From Datnioides undecimradiatus (Eukaryota > Chordata > Actinopteri > Lobotiformes > Datnioididae): a stretch of 64,000 nt of DNA. How positions within the stretch are numbered: the first letter of the stretch is position 1; every line of letters starts with the position of its first letter. Below the pieces are notes generated by a model that was not told the DNA's origin, searched no databases, and was given only the letters and a program-made list of their open reading frames with translations. Of the stretch, positions 50,411 to 60,667 are shown one piece after another. The translations under genes were made by a program, and so were the position numbers. The DNA lies in assembly GCA_008933995.1 (NCBI GenBank), contig WARS01004318.1, positions 22,501-86,500 of the forward strand. The letters are read 5' to 3'.

Positions 50411-51776
50411 TTTCAAAATAAACGCGGACAAACGCCATAAACTCTTACCAAACTAAAACAATGAAACAATGGTTTATGCTATATTTTCATGTTGGTATTC
50501 TGTGGACTTCAGATTCTTTGTTATGTAATATATCACGCAGATCCACACTGATTAGTCAATTAATTGATAAATTCATGATCAGAAATGTAATTGGCTCTGA
50601 TTTGATTTTATTCCATCAGGTATTTTTCAATATGATATGATATAAAAGCATTTTCAGCTTCATATTTTATACCAAAATTAAAATGTTTATATTTACATTT
50701 TACATGACAAAAGATCGATTTATTCGGTAAAATAACATAAAACATCAGCAGATTAATACAAACAACAATAATAACAGTGATGTGTTATTCTTGTTTACAT
50801 GCCTGGATTTTATGATAAAAGACCAATTTTATGTCTTTTAAACAGAAAGACGATTTACCCGCATTTCTCTGAATATATCTTCTAATATCACGTCAGGTTA
50901 ATAAAAAGTAACTGGTGAAATGAAATTTTAAAAACTCGTGCTTTTATTTTGGATAGGCTCGTTTCCTGTGTGGTTGCGGCTCTCGCTGTGTGACTTGATG
51001 AACTCGGCTCGACGCTCCCCCGACATTTAATCTGTCTGCTTTTCCAGACGGAGGCTGTTTGACTTCAGAGTTTTTCATATTTAAAACATTTTTATTGTGA
51101 TTTATTTCTTATCAAACGCCTGAATATGCAAATGAATTTCAGCTCTGACAGTGAAACACTCTTTACTTTACCCTTTAATGACGCTGGCACCTCATTTAAA
51201 GCTGCATTAACTGATGTTAGCTCACATGTGGCAGCAAAACAATCTGTCAACACATCAGGCGTGTTATATTTTAATAATTCATCCATTATTGTTTAAAGAT
51301 GTATCCGGGACTTTTAGTTAACGATCCGTCCACACTCCTGTCAGTAGAAACGCTGAAGAGGCTGAAGCTGAGTCCCTGCAGGTTTACTGTGTTCTGTTGA
51401 TAAATACTCTGATAAATACAAAATTAATTATATTTATTCATGTGCTTTGAATCATGTTCCTTATGAGAGATTTTATCCAACTGAATTAATGATATAACGT
51501 AAACTGAAGACTTTACATATGAAACATGATGAGCTCACATAATATGATGAAATAAACATTCAGACGTTTCTCCCTCTGAATACTGAGATTTGCTTCATTG
51601 TGTAATAATAACTTCATATAATTCATAATAATATGACACCTTGAAACAAGTCACGAATCAACAAAACATTTTACACCCAAATAAAAGAAAACAATGCTAA
51701 AAACAAACAAAAATCACATTTTATCAACAAAAGCCTGCAGAACCTTTAATAAAAACACGTTTCCGTTCGGTGTCTG
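50411..51776. other. AT-rich intergenic or 3' flanking sequence
   Basis: No exon signal on either strand. Several AATAAA-like hexamers on the minus strand (for example near 51430) could end the sialyltransferase transcript, but none is compelling. There is no tandem repeat. Confidence 0.45.
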
Positions 51777-52348
51777 TCAGCTGCTGCCGCTCCTCTGGAA
51801 CAAGCGGATGACCCTGCGGCGCTGCAGCGTCTCCCACAGGCGGCTCTCCATCCGCAGGTCGTGGTTGGCGAAGAACCTCAGCGGCCTCCGTCGGGAGTCG
51901 TAGTAATGATCGGAGAAGGAGGCGTAGTTCCTGGTGATGAAGCCAAAAGCAGAGACCTGCAGACGGACGGACAGACGGCTCAGAGTCTGATTCTGTGAGT
52001 TCTGATCTGATCAATGGACGTTTGCTATTAGTGATCATCTCCACAGGAAGTGATGTCACACTGACGATGCTCAGTGACTTCTCGTTGATCATTAATGAAT
52101 AAGTGAGTTAATCAATGAGAGCAGATGAGTCTGGACTTCCTGTTTGTTGTTTGGTGACACAGCTGTGTTGATTGTTGGTTGTTGACACAAACATTAATGT
52201 AAACAGCTTGCAGTGCCCTCTGGTGGACAAACGGTCACAGACTGTTCTGAAGTACATTTACTCCAGTACTGGACTGAAGGTACTTTACTCAAGTATTTCC
52301 ATTTTATGCAGCTTTAAGCTTTTACTCCATTACATATCAGGGGTAAAT

Positions 52349-52394
<46 letters not shown>

Positions 52395-54513
52395 CGCTCT
52401 CACCTGATCACAGGTGTGTATGGCGGTCAGCAGCATCAGGGCTCCGGTGCTCGGCATGTACAGGTGACGAGTCCTGACGTTGGTGAGCAGGGGAGACGAA
52501 AGGAAACTGAGACAGAGAGAGAGATCACACAGTAACCTGAGTACTCTGTGTAACTGAGTATCTGAGTACTCTGTGTAACTGAGTATCTGAGTACTATGTG
52601 TAACTGAGTATCTGAGTACTCTGTGATACTTCACCTGTGCGTCACGTAGGAAATGAAACCTGGGTGGAGAATTTTGAAGTTTTCAGGAGGTTTGTGACCA
52701 AAATAGTTCCAGGGCCTGTTGGAGACGCAAAGTGTGGAGTGTAACTGAGTACATTTACTCGAGTACTGAACTAAAGTACACAGTTTAGGTACTTTACTTG
52801 AGTATTTCCACTTCGTCTACTGCAACACAACTCAGAGGGAAATACTGTACTTCTTACTCGATTACTCTGACAGCTGTAGTTACTGTAGTGAATCAAGCAT
52901 CCGCTGCTTCCTGATGCTTCTGATCTCACTGCTCAGAGCATCAAGAGCTGTTTTTGTTTTTACTTTGAGCTTTTAAAGAAAAAACATCAGCAGATTAATA
53001 ATAATAAATAAATAATAATGATAGCCTGGTTATTTATTATTTATCTATTTATTGAACTGAGTTCTTTTCTTTCGCTGTCTCCATATTAAAGCATGTTGAT
53101 GTTGTGTACTGATCCCACACCTGACTGAGTTTCTGTCTGTGATGGGTGTTTGTTTGTTTGTTTGTTTTTCATAAACAGCTTCTCTGTAAATGCACAAATT
53201 GGCTAAAACGTCTTAATAAAACAAACTGAAGCTGCAGCTTTTGGTCCTTTCGTGGTTTTAACCTGCTGGTGTTTCTCGTGTCATGCTGCCTCCTGCTGGA
53301 CAGGAAGCAGCGTTACAGGAAACACGAGTTTAATAAACAATAAATAATAAAAAGCAACTCTCGATGTAAAAAGATGAAACTTTTTGATTGAACTCAGTTT
53401 CCAAAGAACATTAATAAATAATTTTAGAATTAATTTATTTAGAAAACAGCTGCAGCAGGTTTCCTTCTGTTTACTCTTCTTCTTCAGCGTGTTTGCTGTT
53501 GAACTTCCTGTTTGTCAGTCTCTGAGGTCTGACACCAAACTATCTATTGTTTGTTTGTTTGTTTATTGTTATGGTAAAGTGGAGGTGTGTTGTCCCAACT
53601 CTGGATCTGGACTCACCTGTCCCGATCTGCACCGATAGTTACCATAGTTACCAATAACTGATTGATCAGCTGATCGCAGACTGACATCATAAGGTCAGAC
53701 ACACGCAGTCCAACAACTGATGAGACCGTAGCAGCAACTTCACGCTCACCTGAAGACAAAGTCGTGGTTGTCGATGTTCCTCCCCTGCCCCGACCCGCGC
53801 AGGATTCCTCCGTTTCCCACCACGGCGCAGCAGACGCACCTGCCAGGTGAGCCGCGGCCGAAGAGGCGGGAGCTGCTGAGGAGGGAGAGCACCGACTCCA
53901 CGACTGCAGGAACTGACGAGGAACATCACATCACTGCCGCGCAGATTAATATTATAGGAATGTTATAGGAATATTAAAGGAACAATGTAGGATTATCATA
54001 GGCATCTTAGTATACCGGTATTATAGACATGACATGGGATTATTACAGGCTTAATGTAAGAGTATTATAGGGTTATAGCAGGCGGCAGTGTGTCTCTATG
54101 TGGCTCTGACCATCTGATCATGAAGGCAACTCTATGGAGAGCACAGCATATTTTATATAGAAGTGCAAGTACTCGGATACTTTGCTTCAGTTACAGTTAC
54201 ACCACATCATGAAAATACTCCAAATCTTATTCAGTTTAACTTCTCGATCAATCGTTTCTCTCAGACTTTGTCAGTTTACCGCTGACAGGAAGTCCCTTCC
54301 AGCCGTACGGCGGCTGCAGCTCCTCCAGCTGCTCCCAGGAAGATCTGGACAGACTCTGGGCCGACTGAAGAACTGACACAGAGAATCTGAACTCTGCTCT
54401 GAGGAGAACATCGTTCCTCACAGTGTTCCTCAGAGAACAGGGGGTGTCCGCCTGCAGACAGACGCTGTAACGACTCTCGGGTCGACCTCATGGTCACCTG
54501 CTGACTGAGTACT

Positions 54514-54550
<37 letters not shown>

Positions 54551-55321
54551 CTTTACACTTCTACTCTGTTACACCTCAGAGGTAAATATTGTACTTTTTA
54601 ATCGATTACTTTTGTCTGACAACAACTTCCGGTCCAGGTAAAACCTCTTATCTCCAGCTGTGTCCGTCTGTGAAAATACATTACTGCTAAATACTCTGAT
54701 TACATCTGACTGCAGACACTACTGTTACTCTAAATACTCTGATTACATCTGACTGCAGACACTACTGTTACTCTAAATACTCTGATTACATCTGACTGCA
54801 GACACTACTTATGTAAATACTCTGATTACATCTGACTGCAGACACTACTTACTGTATATACTCAGATTCAGTCAGGGCAGATGGCCGTCCACCCTGATCC
54901 AGGATCTGTCCAAGGTTTCTGCCTGTTAAAGGAAGTTTTTCCTTGCCACTGTTGCCAAGTGCTTGCTCATGGTGGAACTGTTGGGTGTAATTAACAGTAA
55001 TGAGTGTGGTCTAGATCCGCTCTGTTTGTAAAGTGCCCTGAGATGACTTTTGTTGTGAATTGGCGCTATATAAATAAAACTGAATTGAATTGAATTGAAT
55101 TACTGGTTGTCTAAGCATGTCACAGTGCTATTCGTGGCTCTGCTGCATTGAGGGATCTGAGTTCTTCCTCCATCTCTGCAGGTTTGTGTGTTTCAGGTTG
55201 TGATACTGGATCCTGAGCAGGTGACTCACCTGTTGCCGTACTGTGTGTATAAGATTGTGGAAATGATGAAACAGGAAGTTCCCAGCAGGAGGAAAACACA
55301 CTTGCTGGAGGACGCTCGCAT
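51777..55321 (-). CDS. ST6GALNAC1/2-type alpha-2,6-sialyltransferase, one exon apparently missing
   Basis: GT29-family Golgi sialyltransferases move sialic acid from CMP-sialic acid to O-linked GalNAc. Six minus-strand exons join in frame: 55230-55321 (start 55319-55321), 54280-54464, 53750-53903, 52635-52715, 52404-52506 and 51777-51956 (stop 51777-51779), giving 264 residues. Residues 8-25 ([18 protein letters not shown]) form a type II signal anchor. The PPYGW stem motif is at about 82-86. Sialylmotif L starts [20 protein letters not shown], motif S is [19 protein letters not shown], and HYYD is at 222-225. Family members are about 340-600 residues. Between exon 3 (ending DNHDFVFR) and exon 4 (starting PWNYFGHK) the usual stretch completing motif L and reaching FYGFT plus about 55 more residues is absent. 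ST6GALNAC1 and 2 cannot be separated with confidence; the short stem favours 2. Either an exon is lost from this copy or the sequence has a hidden deletion. Confidence 0.82.
52243..52350. repeat. Dispersed repeat D (GTACTTTACTTGAGTATTTCC family), fragment 1
   Basis: Reads AGTACATTTACTCCAGTACT, then TACTTTACTCAAGTATTTCC, and runs into a (GT)n tract. The same family is seen at 52738-52895 and 54552-54625, and as shorter pieces near 7.4, 23.0 and 26.1 kb. Confidence 0.75.
52545..52632. repeat. 25-bp tandem repeat, about three copies
   Basis: ACTGAGTATCTGAGTACTCT units fill most of the 128-bp sialyltransferase intron between exons 52404-52506 and 52635-52715. Confidence 0.9.
52738..52895. repeat. 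Dispersed repeat D, fragment 2
   Basis: Reads GAGTACATTTACTCGAGTAC through TACTTGAGTATTTCCACTTC to GACAGCTGTAGTTACTGTAG. It lies in the intron from which the expected sialyltransferase exon is missing. Confidence 0.8.
53750..53903 (-). CDS. Sialyltransferase exon 3: first half of sialylmotif L
   Basis: It encodes [18 protein letters not shown] then [20 protein letters not shown] and [11 protein letters not shown]. The [10 protein letters not shown] core and the D-H-D-FVFR end are diagnostic for the ST6GALNAC1/2 branch; the cysteine pairs with the one in motif S (HTCDQ). The next expected exon begins with a residue pair like LN or LS and carries the rest of motif L; it is not found in the 1,034-nt interval 52716-53749. 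Confidence 0.88.
54552..54625. repeat. Dispersed repeat D, fragment 3
   Basis: Reads ACTTCTACTCTGTTACACCT and TTGTACTTTTTAATCGATTA, downstream half of the same family, adjoining a (CA)n tract at 54512-54547. Confidence 0.7.
54706..54850. repeat. 40-45 bp tandem repeat, about four copies
   Basis: ATACTCTGATTACATCTGAC followed by TGCAGACACTACTGTTACTC, repeated with small length changes, in sialyltransferase intron 1. Confidence 0.92.
54873..55100 (+). mobile_element. 3' end of a LINE- or SINE-type retroposon
   Basis: Ends GGCGCTATATAAATAAAACT followed by TGAAT/TGAATTG units, preceded by CATGGTGGAACTGTTGGG and TGTAAAGTGCCCTGAGATGA. This is the conserved 3' tail found on many teleost L2-like LINEs and the SINEs that borrow it. 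The 5' part is absent, so it is a truncated insertion in sialyltransferase intron 1. Confidence 0.8.
55230..55321 (-). CDS. Sialyltransferase exon 1: start and signal anchor
   Basis: The exon reads MRASSSK followed by an 18-residue hydrophobic run and YTQYGN, then donor GTGAGT in phase 2. A short basic cytoplasmic tail followed by one hydrophobic segment is the standard Golgi type II topology. It joins exon 2 in frame through the AG at 54465-54466 ([10 protein letters not shown]), not through the AG 13 nt further on, which would run into a stop. Confidence 0.75.
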
Positions 55322-55870
55322 TGTTAGGATCTTCTGAACAGACCAACGTGGACGTCTTCTTCTTCTTCTCCTTCCTTTACTGTTTTCCTGTCAGGTGAGC
55401 TCAGGTGAGACGCTGAGGCTAAAGTCCAATCATACCAGCAGGAGGAGGAGGAGGAGGAGGGGGAGGGTGGGACGGTGGGAGGATGGGGGGAGGTCTGAGC
55501 TCTGCAGGCTGTAATTCACAGGTCAGATCTCACCTGCTGACAGGTAAACTGAACTGGTTGGACCAGTTTGTGTGATTGTGAGTAAACACACACACAGGTC
55601 GAGGTCTTCTTCTCTGGTCATTCACACGTCGTGACGTCACGGTCGGGTTTTAATTAAACTGAGCTGCAAAACAGTCAGAGCAAACAGCAGCTAAACTATT
55701 CATTATTCATTGCACACATTAATGTGATTTAAAGCGTAAACGGCGCCTTTAGCTGTTGTTTAATATAATCATATTAAACTCAGTTAAATGGTTTGTTAAC
55801 AGCTTGAATCAGCTGATTGATGAGGCTGCGGTAACGGGCGGGTTCACGCTGCGTGACGTCATTACCGGAG
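55322..55870 (-). promoter_or_regulatory. Upstream region of the sialyltransferase with two CRE palindromes
   Basis: Perfect TGACGTCA (cAMP-response element) sites occur at 55632-55639 and 55854-55861, 311 and 533 bp upstream of the start codon. The second lies in a small CpG-rich patch (about 55829-55870). A (GGA)n stretch is at 55440-55470. The promoter role is inferred from position only. Confidence 0.35.
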
Positions 55871-56504
55871 AAAATCCATTAACATCACGATACATTTTTC
55901 AGAATAAAGGTGTTTATTCCTATCTCATTCATTTAAAAACGTCTATCATCATTTTCAGATATTAACTCATTAATATGATATGATACCTCATTATATTCAA
56001 TAAAGCTTCTTCACTAGCCGGCACGTTTTGCTAATGCTAACGCTAACACTATTCCGGTGTAAACCAGATCCATTAAGGATCAGAGAGGCTAACGTTAGCG
56101 TGACCGAAGCGGCGACGGTACGACGTTAGTTTCCACTGACTGGAGTTAGCCTGTTAGCTTTGAATGCTAGCGGCTGCATCAAGTAGCTTACTGCAGTGTT
56201 GAAGCGTACGGAGGCTCAGAGCTGCCAACGGTTATGTTAGTGACATCATCTAAAGATCATAAGGTGGTTATTTTATCATCTCAAATGAACAAAGTTGTTT
56301 TTTCTCTTGAAACTTTTCTGGGTTTTTATTTTCACGCAGGTGACGCGACAATGTGGCTAACGCTAGCGAGGGTGAACGTCACCTGAAGACGAAATGTTCA
56401 GTGGTTTGTTGTAAGAGTTCGTCTGAGGACGGTCTGAGTTATTAATATTATCATCATCAGTAACAGGAGGGGCAACATTAACTTCTCAATCTACAATCAA
56501 GGTG
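55871..56504. other. Intergenic sequence, no gene seen
   Basis: No splice-compatible coding stretch is visible on either strand. A CpG-containing area with GCTAACGTTAGC-like palindromes lies near 56030-56180. Confidence 0.4.
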
Positions 56505-56514
56505 TTTATTTATT
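56505..56514 (-). promoter_or_regulatory. Poly(A) signal for the gene ending at 57059
   Basis: Overlapping AATAAA hexamers on the minus strand (plus-strand tttatttatt). They lie about 550 nt downstream of the stop codon at 57059-57061, a usual 3' untranslated length. Confidence 0.5.
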
Positions 56515-57058
56515 TACTGTCATGAAAAAGTCTTTACAGTCAATTTAAATAAAAATAAAAAACTGTTTCACTGTCTATTTAAAAACCAAAGAGGAGCAGA
56601 GTCATTAAACATCAGACGTCAGCCAAAACACTACGTTACCCACGATGCACCACTTCTGCTGCACAAACCCACGTCCTTCAGAGGTTTTTAACGAATTATA
56701 AATATTTCCAGAGAAAAGTTGAATATTGTTTATTAATTTTACTTTAACTATGAAACGTATTAAAATAAAAACCCTCGCCTCTGGCTCCTTTGTGCCTCCA
56801 CATGTATTGATAAGTAATAAATAATGTATTGATTCCCCATATTTACTGAATAAACAGGAACTGCTGACCTAACACTCTCCTAATGATCATATGAACTCAA
56901 ACATTGGTCGGAGCAGTGTTTGCTCCTCAGTCGTCACATTAAATGTGAAGTTGCACGTTTCTTCGTTCTGACGTGAACCTAAAGTGTTTTACTTTCAAGT
57001 CTTGGGAGTCGGCGTTGCCATGGTAACTGTCCGCCGCTGCAGAGAGGATGGACGCGTC

Positions 57059-57173
57059 TCAGAGGGAGTAGAGCTTCAGCTGCTCCTCCATGTCGCCCTC
57101 TGTCACCTCCCCCAGCGCCTCCTGGTTCTCCCTCAGCAGCAGGAAGATGGCCGCCAGCTGCTCCTGTTGCACC
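57059..57173 (-). CDS. Terminal exon of an unrecognised gene
   Basis: After the acceptor CTTCCCAG, the exon reads VQQEQLAAIFLLLRENQEAL and GEVTEGDMEEQLKLYSL, then a stop at 57059-57061. The composition (hydrophobic positions at helix spacing, many Glu, Gln and Leu) fits a C-terminal amphipathic or coiled-coil helix. It enters in phase 1, so at least one more exon lies upstream, beyond the minisatellite at 57.3-58.1 kb and possibly outside the window. I do not recognise the family. A poly(A) signal sits downstream at 56505-56514. Confidence 0.6.
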
Positions 57174-57298
57174 CTGGGAAGTCAGTCACAACAAACACAC
57201 ACACACACACACACACATGATGTGCTGCTGGCCTGTAGGGACGGTTTAATGTGTTAACGTTAAACTAAGTCTGAATGATATCAGGTTATTGATGATGT

Positions 57299-58095
57299 CA
57301 GAGGTTCTGACCTGCAGCTGATCAGTGTGTCAGCTGATCAGTGTGTTCTGATCAGTGTCAGCTGATCAGTGTGTGTGCTGATCAGTGTGTCAGCTGATCA
57401 GTGAGTGTGCTGATCAGTGTGTCAGCTGATCAGTGTGTCAGCTGATCAGTGTGTGTGCTGATCAGTGTGTGTGTGCTGATCAGTGTGTGTGCTGATCAGT
57501 GAGTGTGCTGATCAGTGTGTCAGCTGATCAGTGTGTCAGCTGATCAGTGTGTGTGCTGATCAGTGTGTGTCCTGATCAGTGTCAGCTGATCAGTGTGTCA
57601 GCTGATCAGTGTGTGTCCTGATCAGTGAGTGTGCTGATCAGTGTGTGTGTGCTGATCAGTGTGTCAGCTGATCAGTGTGTCAGCTGATCAGTGTGTGTGC
57701 TGATCAGTGTGTGTCCTGATCAGTGTCAGCTGATCAGTGTGTCAGCTGATCAGTGTGTGTCCTGATCAGTGAGTGTGCTGATCAGTGTGTGTGTGCTGAT
57801 CAGTGTGTCAGCTGATCAGTGTGTGTGCTGATCAGTGAGTGTGCTGATTAGTGTGTCAGCTGATCAGTGAGTGTGCTGATCAGTGAGTGTGCTGATCAGT
57901 GTGTCAGCTGATCAGTGTGTCAGCTGATCAGTGTGTCAGCTGATCAGTGAGTGTGCTGATCAGTGTGTCAGCTGATCAGTGTGTGTGCTGATCAGTGTGT
58001 CAGCTGATCAGTGAGTGTGCTGATCAGTGTGTGTCCTGATCAGTGAGTGTGCTGATCAGTGTGTGTGCTGATCAGTGTGTCAGCTGATCAGTGAG
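57299..58095. repeat. 16-bp minisatellite with CTGATCAG palindrome
   Basis: About 50 units of the types GCTGATCAGTGTGTCA, GCTGATCAGTGTGTGT and GCTGATCAGTGAGTGT. A longer block recurs with a spacing of 144 bp (for example CCTGATCAGTGTCAGC at 57571 and 57715), i.e. nine units. It lies about 120 bp upstream (intronic side) of the terminal exon 57059-57173. Confidence 0.97.
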
Positions 58096-58326
58096 TGGAC
58101 ACAGCTTCTCTCTGTGACTGTGCAGTTTACAGATCTATGCACACATTAGCAGACTGATCTACACATATACAGATCTACACATTTACAGACGTGTCGACAC
58201 ATTTGTAAATAGCTCTGCGTCAGTAGCAGCTCAGTCGCCGCGGCCTCGCTCGGCGTCGCTCTGCAGCTTCCTGTTCTTCTTCCTGCCGAACAAACAGGAC
58301 GGACGACACTCGAGTGGTTTCACACT

Positions 58327-58717
58327 TTTATTGCAACACTTAAACCAAACAGAAAAAGAGAAAATGTCAAACACACGACGGAGACTGACGACCTCAGGAG
58401 AGAAATCAGACTGGGTGTTAGGCGGCTGTTTGGACTCGAGACTAAACTTTAATCACAGTTTAATAGTTGTTTTGTTTCTTCACACCTGAAGTTTCCTCCT
58501 TCGCCAGAAAAACCCTCCGACACACACAAAGCAGATGGCTAAAGCAGCGTTTCCTGAAGGCACTTCGGTGTCAACACGTTCGCTATTCACAAGCAGCTCG
58601 AAGCTCTGGAGCTGAAACCAAAAGACGAGTCTAAACGTCCTTCTTCTTCGTCCTCGGGGAATAAAGACGAGCGACGGAGCTGAAGGTCTGCAGACGTCTG
58701 TGGATCATTCCGGCGCT
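58327..58717 (-). CDS. Possible small terminal exon with poly(A) signal
   Basis: The minus-strand frame 58631-58717 follows a good acceptor (CCTTCTTTCAG) and reads SAGMIHRRLQTFSSVARLYS then PRTKKKDV and a TAG stop. AATAAA on the minus strand lies about 300 nt downstream at 58327-58332. The segment starting at its Met is Arg-rich and amphipathic, like a mitochondrial presequence, but that is only an impression. No coding exon was found upstream: the sequence ending at the donor near 59048 has stops in every frame and could only be untranslated. Confidence 0.22.
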
Positions 58718-59491
58718 CTGAAAGAAGGAAACAGACGAGTTCAGGCTTCTGAAATCTGGAATATGCACCGATTTTAATGTTTAGTAAGAGTTTGAGTCAT
58801 TTACAACAAAAACAGTGGACCAATGGTTCCTACTCAGGGTTTGATGAACACACACACGGATCAGAGTGTGTGTCTGGTTCTGTAGCAACAGATTTGTTTC
58901 AGGATTTGAGGAAAAATAAGTAAGAAAAACAGTTTTTTCTCACAAAATGTTAAATATAAAATAAAGTGTGAGGATATTCAGTCCAAACTGTTTAAACTCT
59001 GTGTGTGTGTGTGTGTGTGAGTGTGACATGCTCAGAGGCTCAGCTCACCGTCAGTGTGGTGTTAGCAGGTAGCATGCAGGGTTAGCAGGCGAGCAGCTGC
59101 AGACAGAGAAGCGAGCGCTCGGTCCTCGAGAACCAGTGAGACCAGAACCAGAACCAGAATCAAAGCAGCAGGACAGGAGGAGGAAACGAGCAGGTGCGGC
59201 GTTAACACCTGCATCACGCGCAGGCGATGTGACGGTGAGACGTCAGCGGGGTTTGCAGGTGCTGGGAGATGAGCAGAGCCTTTCAGCTGAAACTGTGAGG
59301 CCATGAACTTTAACAATAAACCTGAACCTGAAGCCACATTAAACCGAAACATGTCATTTTAATTACAATAATAAATAATGTGAAGTTTAACATTTATTCA
59401 AATGCTTCTGCTCTGTTCATTTCTTGCTGTATATTCACTCTGAAACCTCGCAGATCAAGCAGTAGTGAAATTAGCTGCAGGTGCAGTGACC

Positions 59492-60667
59492 ATGTCCATC
59501 CTGCAGGCGGCGCTGCTGCGCAACAACAAGGTGTCCTGGGTCACGTCAGGAGCTGAGAACTGCAGCTAAGAACATGAGAAACTGAGGGAACGGATTCAAA
59601 CTGAGGCTAAAAATGGAGTTTTTCTTATTTCCTTTTGTCTGGGGATGATTTTTATTTTCAAAGTCAGTTGTTTATGGTTTTTCTTCCTGCAACCACAGAG
59701 GAAGAGAAGCAGTTCGCTCAGACTGAAGAGGTTTTCTGTGAAGTCCAGCAACAGACGGATGAATCAGGTGAGCATCCAGCCGACTGAGTCTGCGGTGCCG
59801 AGTTCAGACGCACACAGTTGGTTCGAGGCTGATACGACGTTTGGCAGCTGCCTCCTGAAATCAGACACGACCCCACCCTCGAATCAAGCCGCTCAGTGTC
59901 TGGCGCCAGGTTCAGCTGCTGGGACCGAGGCTCACACAGGAAGCATTTACATCCTGCACTGAAGCTGACCTTGAACGCACCACAGGAGGAAAATGCAGCT
60001 CTTTGCAGTTTAACAGGTAAAAACATATTAATCAGGGTTAATTCAGCAGAATGTGAAGTGATTTGAATAAGCTCCATCTGCAGCTGCACTTTAAAGTGCC
60101 GAGCACCTGAATGCATCACACCTATAATCTGATACAACCTGTATGATTCTGAAACAGGCCTGAGTTCTTTAACCTTTGAGGTTTAAGCACATTTTGATGC
60201 TGATTCTCATTTTAACTGAAATAAACGCTGTGAGTCGTTCTGCTGACGAAATAATATTTGTGTCTCTGTTACTCTGATGATACAATAAGAACGCGCTGTA
60301 CACAGGCAGCGAGAAGCAGTGGGATTTGCTGAGGTGAGTTTAAAGATCCTCGACTGGCCCCGGGGGTCAGACTCAGAGGCCAAGCCGTTTGTCAGTGTTT
60401 CAGCGTCCCTGTTGTGGAGAACATGTCCTTTGTGTTTACTCTTAAAGCCGGCTGAAGGTTCCTCAGGACACATGACTCACATTGGACGCATCACCAGCGG
60501 TGCCTTTGTCCCCTCTGAATGCGGCCATACTGGGCAGGAAGCCGCCACCTGAACCATGACGTACGGCTGCTGCTGTGTGCTGGTGCAGCGCCGCAGGGGA
60601 TGAACCATGTGACCCGTTTACCAGGGACGCACAAGAGTCAGAGGGTGAGTCAAGAGGAGGTCAGTGA
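59492..60667 (+). CDS. Small unrecognised plus-strand gene, four phase-compatible exons
   Basis: Exons 59492-59530 (MSILQAALLRNNK), 59701-59767 (EEKQFAQTEEVFCEVQQQTD), 60306-60333 (GSEKQWDLL) and 60589-60667 (AAGDEPCDPFTRDAQESEG, then ESRGGQ and stop) join in one frame to give 70 residues, acidic after residue 13. The second and third exons have strong GTGAGC and GTGAGT donors; the first donor (GTGTCC) is weak, and the second exon's acceptor must be the AG at 59699-59700 to hold frame. The Met has A at -3. AATAAA follows at 60814-60819. No domain is recognised. The first exon could instead be internal (AVTMSILQAALLRNNK is open upstream), so this may be the tail of a larger, possibly membrane, protein. 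Confidence 0.38.

Noticed and set aside
57299..58095. Regularly spaced repeats resembling a CRISPR array
   Set aside because: There are no unique spacers between the units and the host is a vertebrate; this is a minisatellite.
58219..58287. Possible terminal exon KKNRKLQSDAERGRGD on the minus strand
   Set aside because: The acceptor is plausible, but there is no upstream partner in phase and no poly(A) signal close downstream; the frame is too short to support.
59062..59352. 96-codon minus-strand frame with a Leu/Val-rich stretch
   Set aside because: No splice sites in phase and no family resemblance; the Leu/Val run comes from an AGAACCAG tandem repeat at about 59132-59152.
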